This document shows, piece after piece, positions 52,757 to 60,954 of a stretch of 64,000 bases of DNA (position 1 is its first letter; every line of letters starts with the position of its first letter). The stretch is taken from positions 124,001 through 188,000 of the forward strand of contig NZ_RYYR01000004.1 in the NCBI RefSeq assembly GCF_003977595.1, written 5' to 3'. The notes below the pieces were generated by a model, which had not been told where the DNA came from, made no database searches, and saw nothing but the letters and a program-made list of their open reading frames with translations. This stretch comes from Lysinibacillus antri (lineage in GTDB: Bacteria > Bacillota > Bacilli > Bacillales_A > Planococcaceae). The position numbers and the translations under genes were made by a program.

Positions 52757-52870
52757 ATTTCATTCAACTGAAAAAGGTCTTTTATATTTTCAGAATATTG
52801 GACAAATAGATAGACTAGTAGTAATAGGTTTGCAATAATAGAAGTAATTGATTTTAAAGGGGTAACGTGT

Positions 52871-53791
52871 ATGGGGATGAAAGGGTTATTATTAGGTCTA
52901 CTATTTACGATATTGTACGCATCTGGAGCGATTGCAATGAAGTTTGGTCTTCAATCCGCTCCTCCTTTAACACTGGCCACGTTACGCTTTGTGATTGCAG
53001 GAATTATATTGTTAACCTACCTTTACGTATTCCAAAAAGGGAAATATGCGGTGCCGAATAAAAGAGAATTGTGGATTTTATTTTGGTTAGGATTGTTAAA
53101 TACGTCGCTCTTTTTAGGGTTAGGCTTAATTGCGCTTCAGACGGTTTCATCAGGTATTTTTAATTTATTCGTACCGGCCAATGCGCTCCTTTTCGCCCTA
53201 CTAGCCTTTATGTTTTTAGGACAAACCATTCGATTAAAGGAATGGGGAGGCATGATCATTTCATTCATAGGACTTTTTATTGCATCTTATCCATCGTTAG
53301 TAGGGAGCCATGCGACGTTTGGTGGCATTCTATTATTATTTTGCGCCATTATTTCCATGGCATTAGGGAGCCTAATTTTTAAAAAGACAAAGATTTCCCT
53401 GCCACCTCTTGTGATCAACACATGGCAAGTTGTATTTGGCGGGCTCATATTAATTATTCCATCGATAATTTTAGAATCTGGTCAATCGATTACAGTCGAT
53501 CTCCATTTAATCGGCTATTTACTTTGGTCGGTCTTTGCACTGTCGATTTTCAATTTAAGTCTATGGTTTTATTTATTAAAAAAAGATGCCATTATTGCGA
53601 ACAATTGGTTATTACTAAATCCAGTGGCAGGGTATCTTTTAGCCGCACCTCTATTAGGCGAACCAATTACAAAATTCGCGGTCATCGGGACGGTATTTGT
53701 ACTTTTTGGTTTGTATATGTCTGGGAACTTCCGAATCAAATCTCCTGTTGAAATGGTAAGTTCTGTTAAAGAAGTCCGACATAATACGTGA
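52871..53791 (+). CDS. EamA-family transporter (DMT superfamily)
   Basis: 306 residues with ten membrane segments in two EamA repeats (first about 5-140, second about 150-285). PPLTLATLRFVIAGIILL and the repeat-2 counterpart PPLVINTWQVVFGGLILI are recognisable. Likely exports or imports a small metabolite. Start ATG 52871 after AAGGGG. Confidence 0.87.
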   Translation: MGMKGLLLGLLFTILYASGAIAMKFGLQSAPPLTLATLRFVIAGIILLTYLYVFQKGKYAVPNKRELWILFWLGLLNTSLFLGLGLIALQTVSSGIFNLFVPANALLFALLAFMFLGQTIRLKEWGGMIISFIGLFIASYPSLVGSHATFGGILLLFCAIISMALGSLIFKKTKISLPPLVINTWQVVFGGLILIIPSIILESGQSITVDLHLIGYLLWSVFALSIFNLSLWFYLLKKDAIIANNWLLLNPVAGYLLAAPLLGEPITKFAVIGTVFVLFGLYMSGNFRIKSPVEMVSSVKEVRHNT

Positions 53792-53914
53792 ACTCAAAAT
53801 AAGCTTAAGGAAATTCTTATATTCTAGTTAAATTGAAATGTTCTCCAACATAAGTTTACATTTTACTATTCAGACGATATTATTAAATGATGATAATTAA
53901 TAATTTAGTCATTA

Positions 53915-55057
53915 ATGGATGTGTTTAAAATGAAATTTAAGGGCAGAATATTTGTCTTGTCCATGGTCCTCCTAACGAACTGTCTTTATATAGCGTATTA
54001 CTATATGAAAGACGGACATATAGAGAGAATTGAAATAATCGGTTTGCCATTGATTCTATTAATTGCTTGGTGGAGCGGTAAACAATATGACAAAGTAAAG
54101 CACTTAGAAGATATCAATCTGAAAAAAAAGAAAGAGCTACATAATAGTAACCAAATGTTTCGAACTTTGTTTGAAAATGCGCCAATTGGGATTTCGCTAA
54201 TTGACCAAGACGGCAGACCCGTTTTGACAAATAAGAAGCTCCAAGAAATTCTTGGTTATAATGAGGACGAATTAAATGCAATGACGTTTAGTGAATTCTC
54301 TGACCCAGATGATTCGGCAATAAATATGGATCTTCTAAAGGATTTATTAGATGGTAAAATTGACCATTATGAATTAGAAAAAAGATATTATCATAAAGAT
54401 GGTCATGTAGTCTGGGGTATTGTTACATCGGCACTTTATCCAGATATAGATAATGAAACAACGTATGTCATTGGAATGCTCGTTGATATTACGGAGCGTA
54501 AAATTGCTGAACAAAAGCTGAAAGAAGCCTATAAAGAAAAGGAATCCCTTTCAAATCGCGATGGTTTAACCGGAATCGCGAACCGACGATATTTTGATGA
54601 GTATTTAGTACAGGAATTCGAAAAGGCTAGAAAAACAGCATCTCCTTTATCGTTAATCATAATCGATATTGATTATTTTAAACAATATAATGATTGTTAT
54701 GGTCATTTAAAAGGCGATGAGTGTTTAAAACAAGTAGCGAATGTATTTGAAAAAACAATCGATCAATCAAAAGGGGTGGCAGCGAGATTTGGTGGGGAAG
54801 AATTCGTCATTCTTTTACCGGAAATCGATACGTTGGGCGCATCAGTTATTGCAAATCAAATACAAGGTGCTATTGAAAATCTACGCATTTCCCATATTGG
54901 ATCAGAGATTAGTGAATACTTAACCGTAAGTTTAGGAATTTCTACATTCAATATGGAGTCAACATCATTAACACCTGAAGATTTAATATCCGAGGCAGAT
55001 CAAGCACTTTATCTCGCAAAACAGAGCTCGCGAAATCGGATTGAGATTTATCATTAG
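53915..55057 (+). CDS. Diguanylate cyclase with PAS domain
   Basis: 380 residues: two membrane segments (about 12-30 and 43-52), a PAS domain (about 80-195, MFRTLFENAPIGISLIDQDG ... GMLVDITERK), then GGDEF with DGLTGIANRRYFDEYL and the active site GGEEF at residues 293-297. It should make cyclic di-GMP in response to a PAS-bound signal. The start is ATG 53915 or ATG 53930; neither has a strong ribosome site. Confidence 0.88.
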   Translation: MDVFKMKFKGRIFVLSMVLLTNCLYIAYYYMKDGHIERIEIIGLPLILLIAWWSGKQYDKVKHLEDINLKKKKELHNSNQMFRTLFENAPIGISLIDQDGRPVLTNKKLQEILGYNEDELNAMTFSEFSDPDDSAINMDLLKDLLDGKIDHYELEKRYYHKDGHVVWGIVTSALYPDIDNETTYVIGMLVDITERKIAEQKLKEAYKEKESLSNRDGLTGIANRRYFDEYLVQEFEKARKTASPLSLIIIDIDYFKQYNDCYGHLKGDECLKQVANVFEKTIDQSKGVAARFGGEEFVILLPEIDTLGASVIANQIQGAIENLRISHIGSEISEYLTVSLGISTFNMESTSLTPEDLISEADQALYLAKQSSRNRIEIYH

Positions 55058-55073
55058 CAATAATAATTCGATG

Positions 55074-55111
55074 AAGCATTAGGTTAAAGCGTAATAACCT
55101 AATGCTTTTTT
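55074..55111 (+). terminator. Intrinsic terminator
   Basis: AAGCATTAGGTTA pairs with TAACCTAATGCTT around a short loop, then T6. Confidence 0.9.
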
Positions 55112-55315
55112 GCATTCTTAATTCTGAATATTGTAAATTTAGGGGCTTTTTTCCTTGAGAAGGTCATATTTCTATGTTAAGGTTTTAGTAGATAAAAAAT
55201 ACTATTTTATTAATTTATTACATTTATAGTGCTAAATTTGTAGATATCTTGTTTTGAGGATGCTCTGTAAACTGTATTTATTTATCTAATTTTTTAACTG
55301 GAAGGGGTTTTTTTA

Positions 55316-56104
55316 TTGATTAAAATAGGATTATTTGGTTTTGGAAAAACAGGTAGTGTTGTGGCAAGTGAAATTATTAAAGATCCAGAATGTAAATTGA
55401 AGTGGGTGATGCGCGCCTCATCTCAAAATAAAGGTGAATATGCAAGTAAACTATTAGGATTTAATCATTTAGAAGGTGAAATCTTACATATGGAAGATGT
55501 AGATTTTGACCAGTTTTATAAAGAAAATCAAGTGGATGTCATTATTGATTTCTCGTCTTCCTGCGCCGTAAATGAATATCAAAATGCAGTGAAATATGGA
55601 AGTAAAATCGTTTCCGCTATTTCAAATTATGATGAAATAAATATCGAGCATTTAAAAAAATTAAGCCGTCAAACCGCCGTACTCTACTCTCCGAATATTA
55701 CTGTTGGAATTAATTTCTTAATGGAAGCCTCCAGATTGCTACAAAAAATTGCACCAAATGCGGATATTGAAATTATAGAAGAACATTTTAGAGGGAAAAA
55801 AGATGTCTCTGGAACAGCTCTTCGGATTGCAGAGGAATTAGGATTAGATAAATCACAACATGTCAATTCTATTCGTGTTGGGGGCATCGTCGGAAAACAT
55901 GAAGTCGTGTTCGGTCTACCGAATCAAACAATTCGTATTATCCATGAATCCCATAATCGAGCTGCCTTTGGACAAGGGGCAATTTATGCAGCGAAGTGGA
56001 TTATGGGGAAAAAGAAAGGCATTTATAGTATGGAGGAAGCCCTATCCCTAATTATGAGTGGTTCTAAATCACTTTCCAAGGAAGAGAAAATGGTTCCCTT
56101 CTAG
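55316..56104 (+). CDS. Dihydrodipicolinate reductase-like protein (divergent DapB)
   Basis: 262 residues. An N-terminal NAD(P)-binding GFGKTGSVVASEI, then IIEEHFRGKKDVSGTAL, in which His157 matches the catalytic His of DapB but the second His is Phe and the usual Pro is missing. RVGGIVGKHEVVFGLPNQTIRI and HNRAAFGQGAIYAAKWI are DapB-like. It may be a second DapB or act on a related substrate. Start TTG 55316 after GGAAGGGG. Confidence 0.78.
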   Translation: MIKIGLFGFGKTGSVVASEIIKDPECKLKWVMRASSQNKGEYASKLLGFNHLEGEILHMEDVDFDQFYKENQVDVIIDFSSSCAVNEYQNAVKYGSKIVSAISNYDEINIEHLKKLSRQTAVLYSPNITVGINFLMEASRLLQKIAPNADIEIIEEHFRGKKDVSGTALRIAEELGLDKSQHVNSIRVGGIVGKHEVVFGLPNQTIRIIHESHNRAAFGQGAIYAAKWIMGKKKGIYSMEEALSLIMSGSKSLSKEEKMVPF

Positions 56105-56244
56105 CATCATTCATTTGAGCCAATTTCATAATGTTATTAATAAATCTCGCTTTCTATATGAAATTGACTCAATTAAATGAATTAATAAGAGTTTTTCTAC
56201 TAGCAGAAGCACTAGATATTGCTTCTTTTGCGGATAATAGCAAT

Positions 56245-56287
56245 AAGGCCGTAGTCAGAATGAACATCATTCTAACTACGGCCTTTT
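56245..56287 (+). terminator. Strong intrinsic terminator
   Basis: AAGGCCGTAGT and AGAATGA pair with TCATTCT-like and ACTACGGCCTT arms to form a long near-perfect stem, followed by TT-rich sequence. Confidence 0.85.
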
Positions 56288-56338
56288 CATTGTTAGGAAT
56301 AGAGGCTATGAAGGCTGATTCGACGGATACTTACAGCA

Positions 56339-56494
56339 GAAAAGGTGTTCATCAAGGTTATGAAGACCACTGCGATGAATTTTTCCAGGAGAAAAGGTGT
56401 TCATCAAGGTTATGAAGACCACTGCGATGAATTTTTCCAGCAAAAATGGTATTCATCGAGGTGATGAATACCATTTCAATCAAATTTTCCAGAA
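56339..56494. repeat. Three tandem 52-base repeats with internal hairpins
   Basis: Copies start at 56339, 56391 and 56443. The first two are almost identical; the third has diverged. Each begins with GGTGTTCATC-like bases that fold back; in the third, GGTATTCATC and GATGAATACC form a perfect 10-bp stem. Confidence 0.85.
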
Positions 56495-56580
56495 GTTTTG
56501 CGCTTCATTAATGAAATAAAGCACATTAAGTATTCTATTAACCGAAGTTATAGAAGTGAAACATGCCTTCTTCACATTTC

Positions 56581-57381
56581 TTAATTCAACTTAAACAAAG
56601 ATTTTGTCCACACTTCTGTTGAAGAGGGATGATTACTTTCAAAGAGTGAATACCTTTGAGAAAATGGGATGAGTTCCTGATTAATAAAAGGTTTTAACGA
56701 TTTTGGGCAGGCATTTATAACGATCGAATCCTTTTTTAACCCTTCCATTAGTTTTAAAAAATCCTGTTTGATTGTGGGCAGTTCACTCCACATTTTTAAC
56801 CATACTTTATCACGTAGCTCTCGGTAATAATTATTGAGTGGTTTTTCGTGTATGTAATGTAGCGATGTCTGAAAGGGAATCGCATTGATAATATTAATTC
56901 GATACATACCGTTTTCTTCTAAGACGTGAAACAATTTTAGTTGTTGGATTAAATGTTGAATATGTCGTTCAATTTTTCTCCCCGTTTGTCCTTGAGCAGG
57001 TGCAATGGGAATCAATTTTTCGGTATTAGTCTCATATTCTTCATTGTGTGGAGACTCTAAAATTATTACAATGGATTTATTTTTATAGTTTGATTGGATG
57101 AACTCGTCGTCAAATGCAGAATTTTTGATTAGGTCGTTTTTTAATGAGGAATGCATGACAACATCATCGTCCTGTAGTTCTGCATAAAAACGCGTGACAT
57201 TCACTACTTGTTTATTTTTCTTGAAGAAGGAACGTTTTAAAATAATACAATTCTTTTCATGATCGATGTTTATATATTTACTATTACTTTTTACTAGATC
57301 CTCAAAAACAACCTGGCTAATCTCAGTGTTTATCGGGAATCCATCTAATTGGATGGAGTTTTTTAGAGCAACTAGAGCCAA
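56581..57381 (-). CDS. Uncharacterised protein with uracil-DNA-glycosylase-like motifs
   Basis: 266 residues from TTG 57381 (AAGGAAG upstream), or 269 from GTG 57390. No family named with certainty. From about residue 105, VIILESPHNEEYETN, PAQGQTGRKIERHI, YRINIINAIPFQ, SIVINACPKS and FESNHPSSTE follow the order of UDG-superfamily motifs (binding loop, G-rich loop, Asn strand, late HPS loop). The N-terminal 100 residues are unrelated. It is convergent with dapB-like and divergent from dfrA. Confidence 0.6.
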   Translation of the reverse strand: MALVALKNSIQLDGFPINTEISQVVFEDLVKSNSKYINIDHEKNCIILKRSFFKKNKQVVNVTRFYAELQDDDVVMHSSLKNDLIKNSAFDDEFIQSNYKNKSIVIILESPHNEEYETNTEKLIPIAPAQGQTGRKIERHIQHLIQQLKLFHVLEENGMYRINIINAIPFQTSLHYIHEKPLNNYYRELRDKVWLKMWSELPTIKQDFLKLMEGLKKDSIVINACPKSLKPFINQELIPFSQRYSLFESNHPSSTEVWTKSLFKLN

Positions 57382-57536
57382 TGTTACCACTTCCTTTGCT
57401 AAAATTTTGCTACATTTAAGTTGAATGAATTTTGCTATAAGAAGTCTATTTATACTTTATATTAAAATTTTTGTAAAATTATGCATGAAAACGGCTAAAA
57501 TAGAGTAGAAAAATTATTTACTAGGAGCGCGAGAGA

Positions 57537-58016
57537 ATGATTTCACTAATTGTGGCACATGACAAAAATCGGGTAATTGGCTACGAAAATAAAATGCCTT
57601 GGCACTTACCTGGGGAATTAAAATATTTTAAAGAACAAACGATGGGCAAACCAATGATTATGGGAAGAAAAACCTTTGACTCTATTGGTAGACCTCTACC
57701 TGGCAGAAGAAATATTATCATTACGCGAAATGAAAACTATCAGGCTGAAGGAATTGAGGTGGTTTCTAGTTTAGAAGAAGCGCTTCAACTAGCAGGGGAT
57801 GTAGAGGAAATAATGATTATTGGTGGAGAGCAAATTTTTAAAATGGCTTTACCTATTGCAGATCGCCTTTATATTACGCATATCGAAAATGAATTTCCTG
57901 GCGATACGTACTTCCCACTATACGGGGAGAAATGGGAACTGGTTTCGAAAAGTGAACCTGTAGAGGCGACAGATGGTTATTCATTTACGTATTGTATTTA
58001 CGACCGAACAAAATAA
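57537..58016 (+). CDS. dfrA: Dihydrofolate reductase
   Basis: 159 residues. IVAHDKNRVIGYENKMPWHLPGELKYFK contains the acidic active-site residue Glu27, shown in part, followed by IMGRKTFDSIGRPLPGR and the IIGGEQIF block. It regenerates tetrahydrofolate consumed by ThyA. Start ATG 57537 after GGAG. It is now separated from thyA by five genes. Confidence 0.94.
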   Translation: MISLIVAHDKNRVIGYENKMPWHLPGELKYFKEQTMGKPMIMGRKTFDSIGRPLPGRRNIIITRNENYQAEGIEVVSSLEEALQLAGDVEEIMIIGGEQIFKMALPIADRLYITHIENEFPGDTYFPLYGEKWELVSKSEPVEATDGYSFTYCIYDRTK

Positions 58017-58018
58017 GT

Positions 58019-58061
58019 AAAACAAGTGCATTCGCAAATTGAGTGAATGCACTTGTTTGTT
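58019..58061 (+). terminator. Intrinsic terminator after dfrA
   Basis: AAACAAGTGCATTC pairs with GAATGCACTTGTTT around a 10-base loop, followed by T-rich sequence. Confidence 0.88.
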
Positions 58062-58083
58062 TAGTGTAAGTAATCCCAAAAGC

Positions 58084-58209
58084 GCGAGTATTTCCGGAGA
58101 AAGTGCGAGTATTTTCGAACTTTTCGCGAGTATTTCCGGAGAAAGTGCGAGTATTTCTGAACTTTCCGCGAGTAACTCCGAAGAAACGACAAGTATTTCC
58201 GAACAGTTT
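58084..58209. repeat. Six 21-base tandem repeats
   Basis: Units begin GCGAGTATTTCCG (the last two diverge to GCGAGTAACTCCG and ACAAGTATTTCCG). Two unit types alternate, ending GGAGAAAGT or GAACTTTTC, giving a 42-base higher order. It lies between the dfrA terminator and the floT promoter. It can be read in frame on both strands because the unit is a multiple of three, but no ribosome site is present. Confidence 0.85.
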
Positions 58210-58231
58210 CTTTTGCAAATTTCGAAAAATT

Positions 58232-58260
58232 TCGAAACCTAAACTATTCTCATCCGTATA
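58232..58260 (+). promoter_or_regulatory. SigW-type promoter of yuaF-floT
   Basis: GAAAC at 58234-58238, 16 bases, then CGTATA at 58255-58260, matching the ECF sigma-W pattern (TGAAAC-N16-CGTA) with C for T at the first base. In B. subtilis yuaF-floT belongs to the SigW regulon, which supports the call. Confidence 0.8.
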
Positions 58261-58301
58261 TAAATTAACAAGGACGAATTTGGGAATGGAGGTGAATATT
58301 G

Positions 58302-58838
58302 TTGATATTTGGAGTTGAATTAGAAACGATTTACTTAATCACATTAGTGCTTGCAGGATGTATTACGATTGTTTATCTATTATTTTCTGAAATATTAGAT
58401 GGTGCATTTGAAGGTGTACCATTAATAGATCCAGCTGTAATCCTTTCTTTCATCACAATTGGTTCTGCGGGTGCATATCTTTTCGAAAAATTTACATCGT
58501 GGTCTACCATATTCGTTCTCATTATAGCAAGTATCATTTCAACTGGAATTACTGCAATTATTTATTTTTTCGTACTCATTCCAATAAGATCGGCGGAAAG
58601 TTCCCTTGCTTATACTGAAGAGTCCCTTGGAGGTCAGGTTGGAAGGGTTATTGTACCAATCCCTGTCGATGGATTTGGTGAAATTGTCATTGAAAGTGTG
58701 AATGGCATCATTTCAAAACGGGCAACAGGCTTTGATAATGAGGCAATTGAATATGACGAAGAGGTATTGATCATTGAAGCGAAAGATGGCACGGTCTATG
58801 TGAAAAAGTATGAGTCCTTGCAATTCAATATTAACTAG
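58302..58838 (+). CDS. yuaF: NfeD-family membrane protein YuaF
   Basis: 178 residues with three membrane segments in the first 100 residues and a C-terminal OB-fold-like NfeD domain (GGQVGRVIVPIPVDGFGEIVIE). Works with flotillin in membrane microdomains. Two adjacent TTG codons (58299, 58302) follow GGAGGTG; 58302 has the better spacing. The floT start follows 12 bases after the stop. Confidence 0.87.
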   Translation: MIFGVELETIYLITLVLAGCITIVYLLFSEILDGAFEGVPLIDPAVILSFITIGSAGAYLFEKFTSWSTIFVLIIASIISTGITAIIYFFVLIPIRSAESSLAYTEESLGGQVGRVIVPIPVDGFGEIVIESVNGIISKRATGFDNEAIEYDEEVLIIEAKDGTVYVKKYESLQFNIN

Positions 58839-58850
58839 GGGGAGTTTTAA

Positions 58851-60368
58851 TTGCTAAATATTATTATTGTCATTGGGGTAGTCTTGTTTGTCCTTGCAGC
58901 AATCGTAGTTGTCTATATTGCAAAATATAAAACGGTAGGCCCAGATGAAGCATTGATTGTAACAGGTAGTTTCCTAGGATCTAAAAATGTGCATACGGAT
59001 GAATCAGGCAATCGTATCAAAATTATTCGTGGTGGCGGTACATTTGTCTTCCCTGTATTTCAACAGTCAGAGCCGTTAAGTTTATTATCGAGTAAATTAG
59101 AAGTCACAACGCCTGAAGTTTATACCGAACAAGGGGTACCAGTACTGGCAGATGGTACGGCGATTATTAAAATTGGTGGGTCTATTTCTGAAATTGCAAC
59201 GGCAGCGGAACAGTTTCTAGGGAAAAATCGAAGTGAACTGGAAAATGAAGCGAAAGAAGTTTTAGAAGGTCACTTGCGTTCAATTTTAGGTTCCATGACA
59301 GTGGAAGAAATTTATAAAAATCGTGATAAGTTTTCACAAGAAGTACAACGTGTGGCTTCTCAAGATTTAGCGAAAATGGGTCTGATCATTGTATCCTTTA
59401 CAATTAAAGATGTACGCGATAAAAATGGCTACCTGGAGTCATTAGGGAAACCAAGAATTGCGCAAGTGAAACGAGATGCGGATATTGCAACAGCAGAGGC
59501 CGAAAAAGAAACACGTATTAAGAAAGCCGAAGCTGAAAAGGAAGCACAAAAAGCAGAGTTACAACGTGCAACGGAAATCGCAGAAGCAGAAAAAGAAAAT
59601 CAATTAAAAATAGCAGAATTTAAACTAGAACAAGATAAAGCAAAAGCACGTGCGGACCAAGCTTACGAACTAGAAACGGCAAAAGCGAAACAAGAAGTGA
59701 CCGAACAAGAAATGCAAGTCAAAATCATTGAACGTCAAAAGCAAATTGAATTAGAAGAAAAAGAGATTTTACGTCGTGAGAAACAATATGATTCAGAAGT
59801 GAAGAAAAAAGCCGATGCGGATCGCTATGCGGTGGAGCAAAATGCAGCTGCGGTTAAAATGAAAGAATTAGCTCAAGCGGATGCAGAGAAATACCGTATT
59901 GAAGCATTAGCCAAAGCCGAAGCTGAGAAAATCCGCTTAGACGGTTTAGCCAAAGCCGATTCAGAACGTGCACAAGGGGAAACAGAAGCCGAAATTATTC
60001 GTCTAAAAGGTTTAGCAGAAGCCGAAGCGAAACGTAAAATTGCCGAAGCCTTCGAACAGTTCGGTCAAGCAGCCGTACTGGATATGATCGTACGTATGAT
60101 GCCAGAATACGCAAAAGAAATTGCAAGCCCATTATCAAATATTGATAAAATCACAGTTGTTGATACAGGGAATGGGGAAGGTGGAGGAGCGAACCGCGTC
60201 ACGTCCTATGCAACAAACCTTATGGGGTCGCTTCAAGAAACGTTAAAAGCATCATCAGGAATCGATATGAAAGAATTAATTGAAACCTTTGTTGGTAAGG
60301 GAGCACTTCAAGGTAATTTAAAACAGATTGAGGAAGTAGAAGAAAAAGAATTAGTCGAAACAAAATAA
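58851..60368 (+). CDS. floT: Flotillin FloT (YuaG)
   Basis: 505 residues. N-terminal membrane hairpin (about 1-25), an SPFH/band-7 domain (about 30-200), a long Ala/Glu/Lys coiled coil with repeated AEAEKE and KAEAEK (about 215-410), and a C-terminal oligomerisation part. It organises lipid microdomains and membrane stress responses. The start is TTG 58851 after AGGGGGAG. Co-transcribed with yuaF under the SigW-type promoter. Confidence 0.94.
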   Translation: MLNIIIVIGVVLFVLAAIVVVYIAKYKTVGPDEALIVTGSFLGSKNVHTDESGNRIKIIRGGGTFVFPVFQQSEPLSLLSSKLEVTTPEVYTEQGVPVLADGTAIIKIGGSISEIATAAEQFLGKNRSELENEAKEVLEGHLRSILGSMTVEEIYKNRDKFSQEVQRVASQDLAKMGLIIVSFTIKDVRDKNGYLESLGKPRIAQVKRDADIATAEAEKETRIKKAEAEKEAQKAELQRATEIAEAEKENQLKIAEFKLEQDKAKARADQAYELETAKAKQEVTEQEMQVKIIERQKQIELEEKEILRREKQYDSEVKKKADADRYAVEQNAAAVKMKELAQADAEKYRIEALAKAEAEKIRLDGLAKADSERAQGETEAEIIRLKGLAEAEAKRKIAEAFEQFGQAAVLDMIVRMMPEYAKEIASPLSNIDKITVVDTGNGEGGGANRVTSYATNLMGSLQETLKASSGIDMKELIETFVGKGALQGNLKQIEEVEEKELVETK

Positions 60369-60377
60369 TTTTTAAAA

Positions 60378-60413
60378 GAAGAAGTCATGCGTGAGTGCGC
60401 GGGCTTCTTTTTG
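60378..60413 (+). terminator. Intrinsic terminator after floT
   Basis: AAGAAGTC pairs with GGCTTCTT (one G-U) across a loop that itself can pair, then T5. Confidence 0.75.
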
Positions 60414-60633
60414 TTTGTACAGTCTTCCTAGTAAGAAAAGAGGAACCTATAATATATTTAGATAAGACAGGAAAAAGCCCTAATACTCAAAAGACATACT
60501 GTTACTGCTTAAAGCATTTCTATGTCTACTTAGAAGAATAAGCGTGGATAGGCTAAACCACCTTAAAAAAGTTGTCCAAATCTGTTGCGATTCCAGTTAA
60601 AATAAATCTATATTGTGGAAGGAGCTAGGATTA

Positions 60634-60927
60634 ATGCAATACATAATTACAGCTTATGATGGTACTGATGAACAAGCCATCGATAGGAGATTAATGGCAA
60701 GAGATGAGCATTTAAAATCAGTAGAAAAAAGAGTGAAAGATGGCCAGCATTTATATGGGGCAGCCATTCTCGATGAGGGTGGAAAAATGATAGGATCAAT
60801 GATGGTTGTGGAATTTCCATCAAAAGATGAGCTAGACAATTGGTTGAAGGTTGAACCTTATGTGGTGGAAAATGTGTGGCAAAAAATAGACATCCAACCT
60901 TGCAACGTAGCATCTATATTTAGGTGA
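60634..60927 (+). CDS. YciI-family protein
   Basis: 97 residues, ferredoxin-like fold. QYIITAYDGTDEQAIDRRL and RDEHLKSVEKRVKDGQHLYGGA-type blocks carry the conserved Asp/His pair of the YciI family. Role unknown. Start ATG 60634 after AAGGAG. Confidence 0.86.
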   Translation: MQYIITAYDGTDEQAIDRRLMARDEHLKSVEKRVKDGQHLYGAAILDEGGKMIGSMMVVEFPSKDELDNWLKVEPYVVENVWQKIDIQPCNVASIFR

Positions 60928-60948
60928 GGGGACAGTGTACCTGTCCCC
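60928..60948. repeat. Short palindrome GGGGACAG-N5-CTGTCCCC
   Basis: A perfect 8-bp inverted repeat lying one base after the yciI-like stop and just before the convergent MFS gene end. It may act as a bidirectional terminator stem but has no T-run. A related sequence starts at 63211. Confidence 0.6.
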
Positions 60949-60954
60949 TTGTCC

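Larger units (their letters stand above)
56105..56580. other. 476-base gap with a terminator and tandem repeats
   Basis: Contents are the strong terminator at 56245-56287 and three 52-base repeats at 56339-56494. The plus-strand frame 56131-56415 runs through both and is not credible as a gene. Confidence 0.5.

Noticed and set aside
56131-56415. Plus-strand open frame of 94 residues
   Set aside because: It runs through a strong terminator and the 52-base repeats and has no ribosome site.
56339-58209. CRISPR array
   Set aside because: The repeats are head-to-tail without unique spacers and no cas gene is present.
58039-58242. Open frames on both strands rich in Ser/Ile or Asn/Thr/Arg
   Set aside because: They are by-products of the 21-base tandem repeat, whose unit length is a multiple of three.
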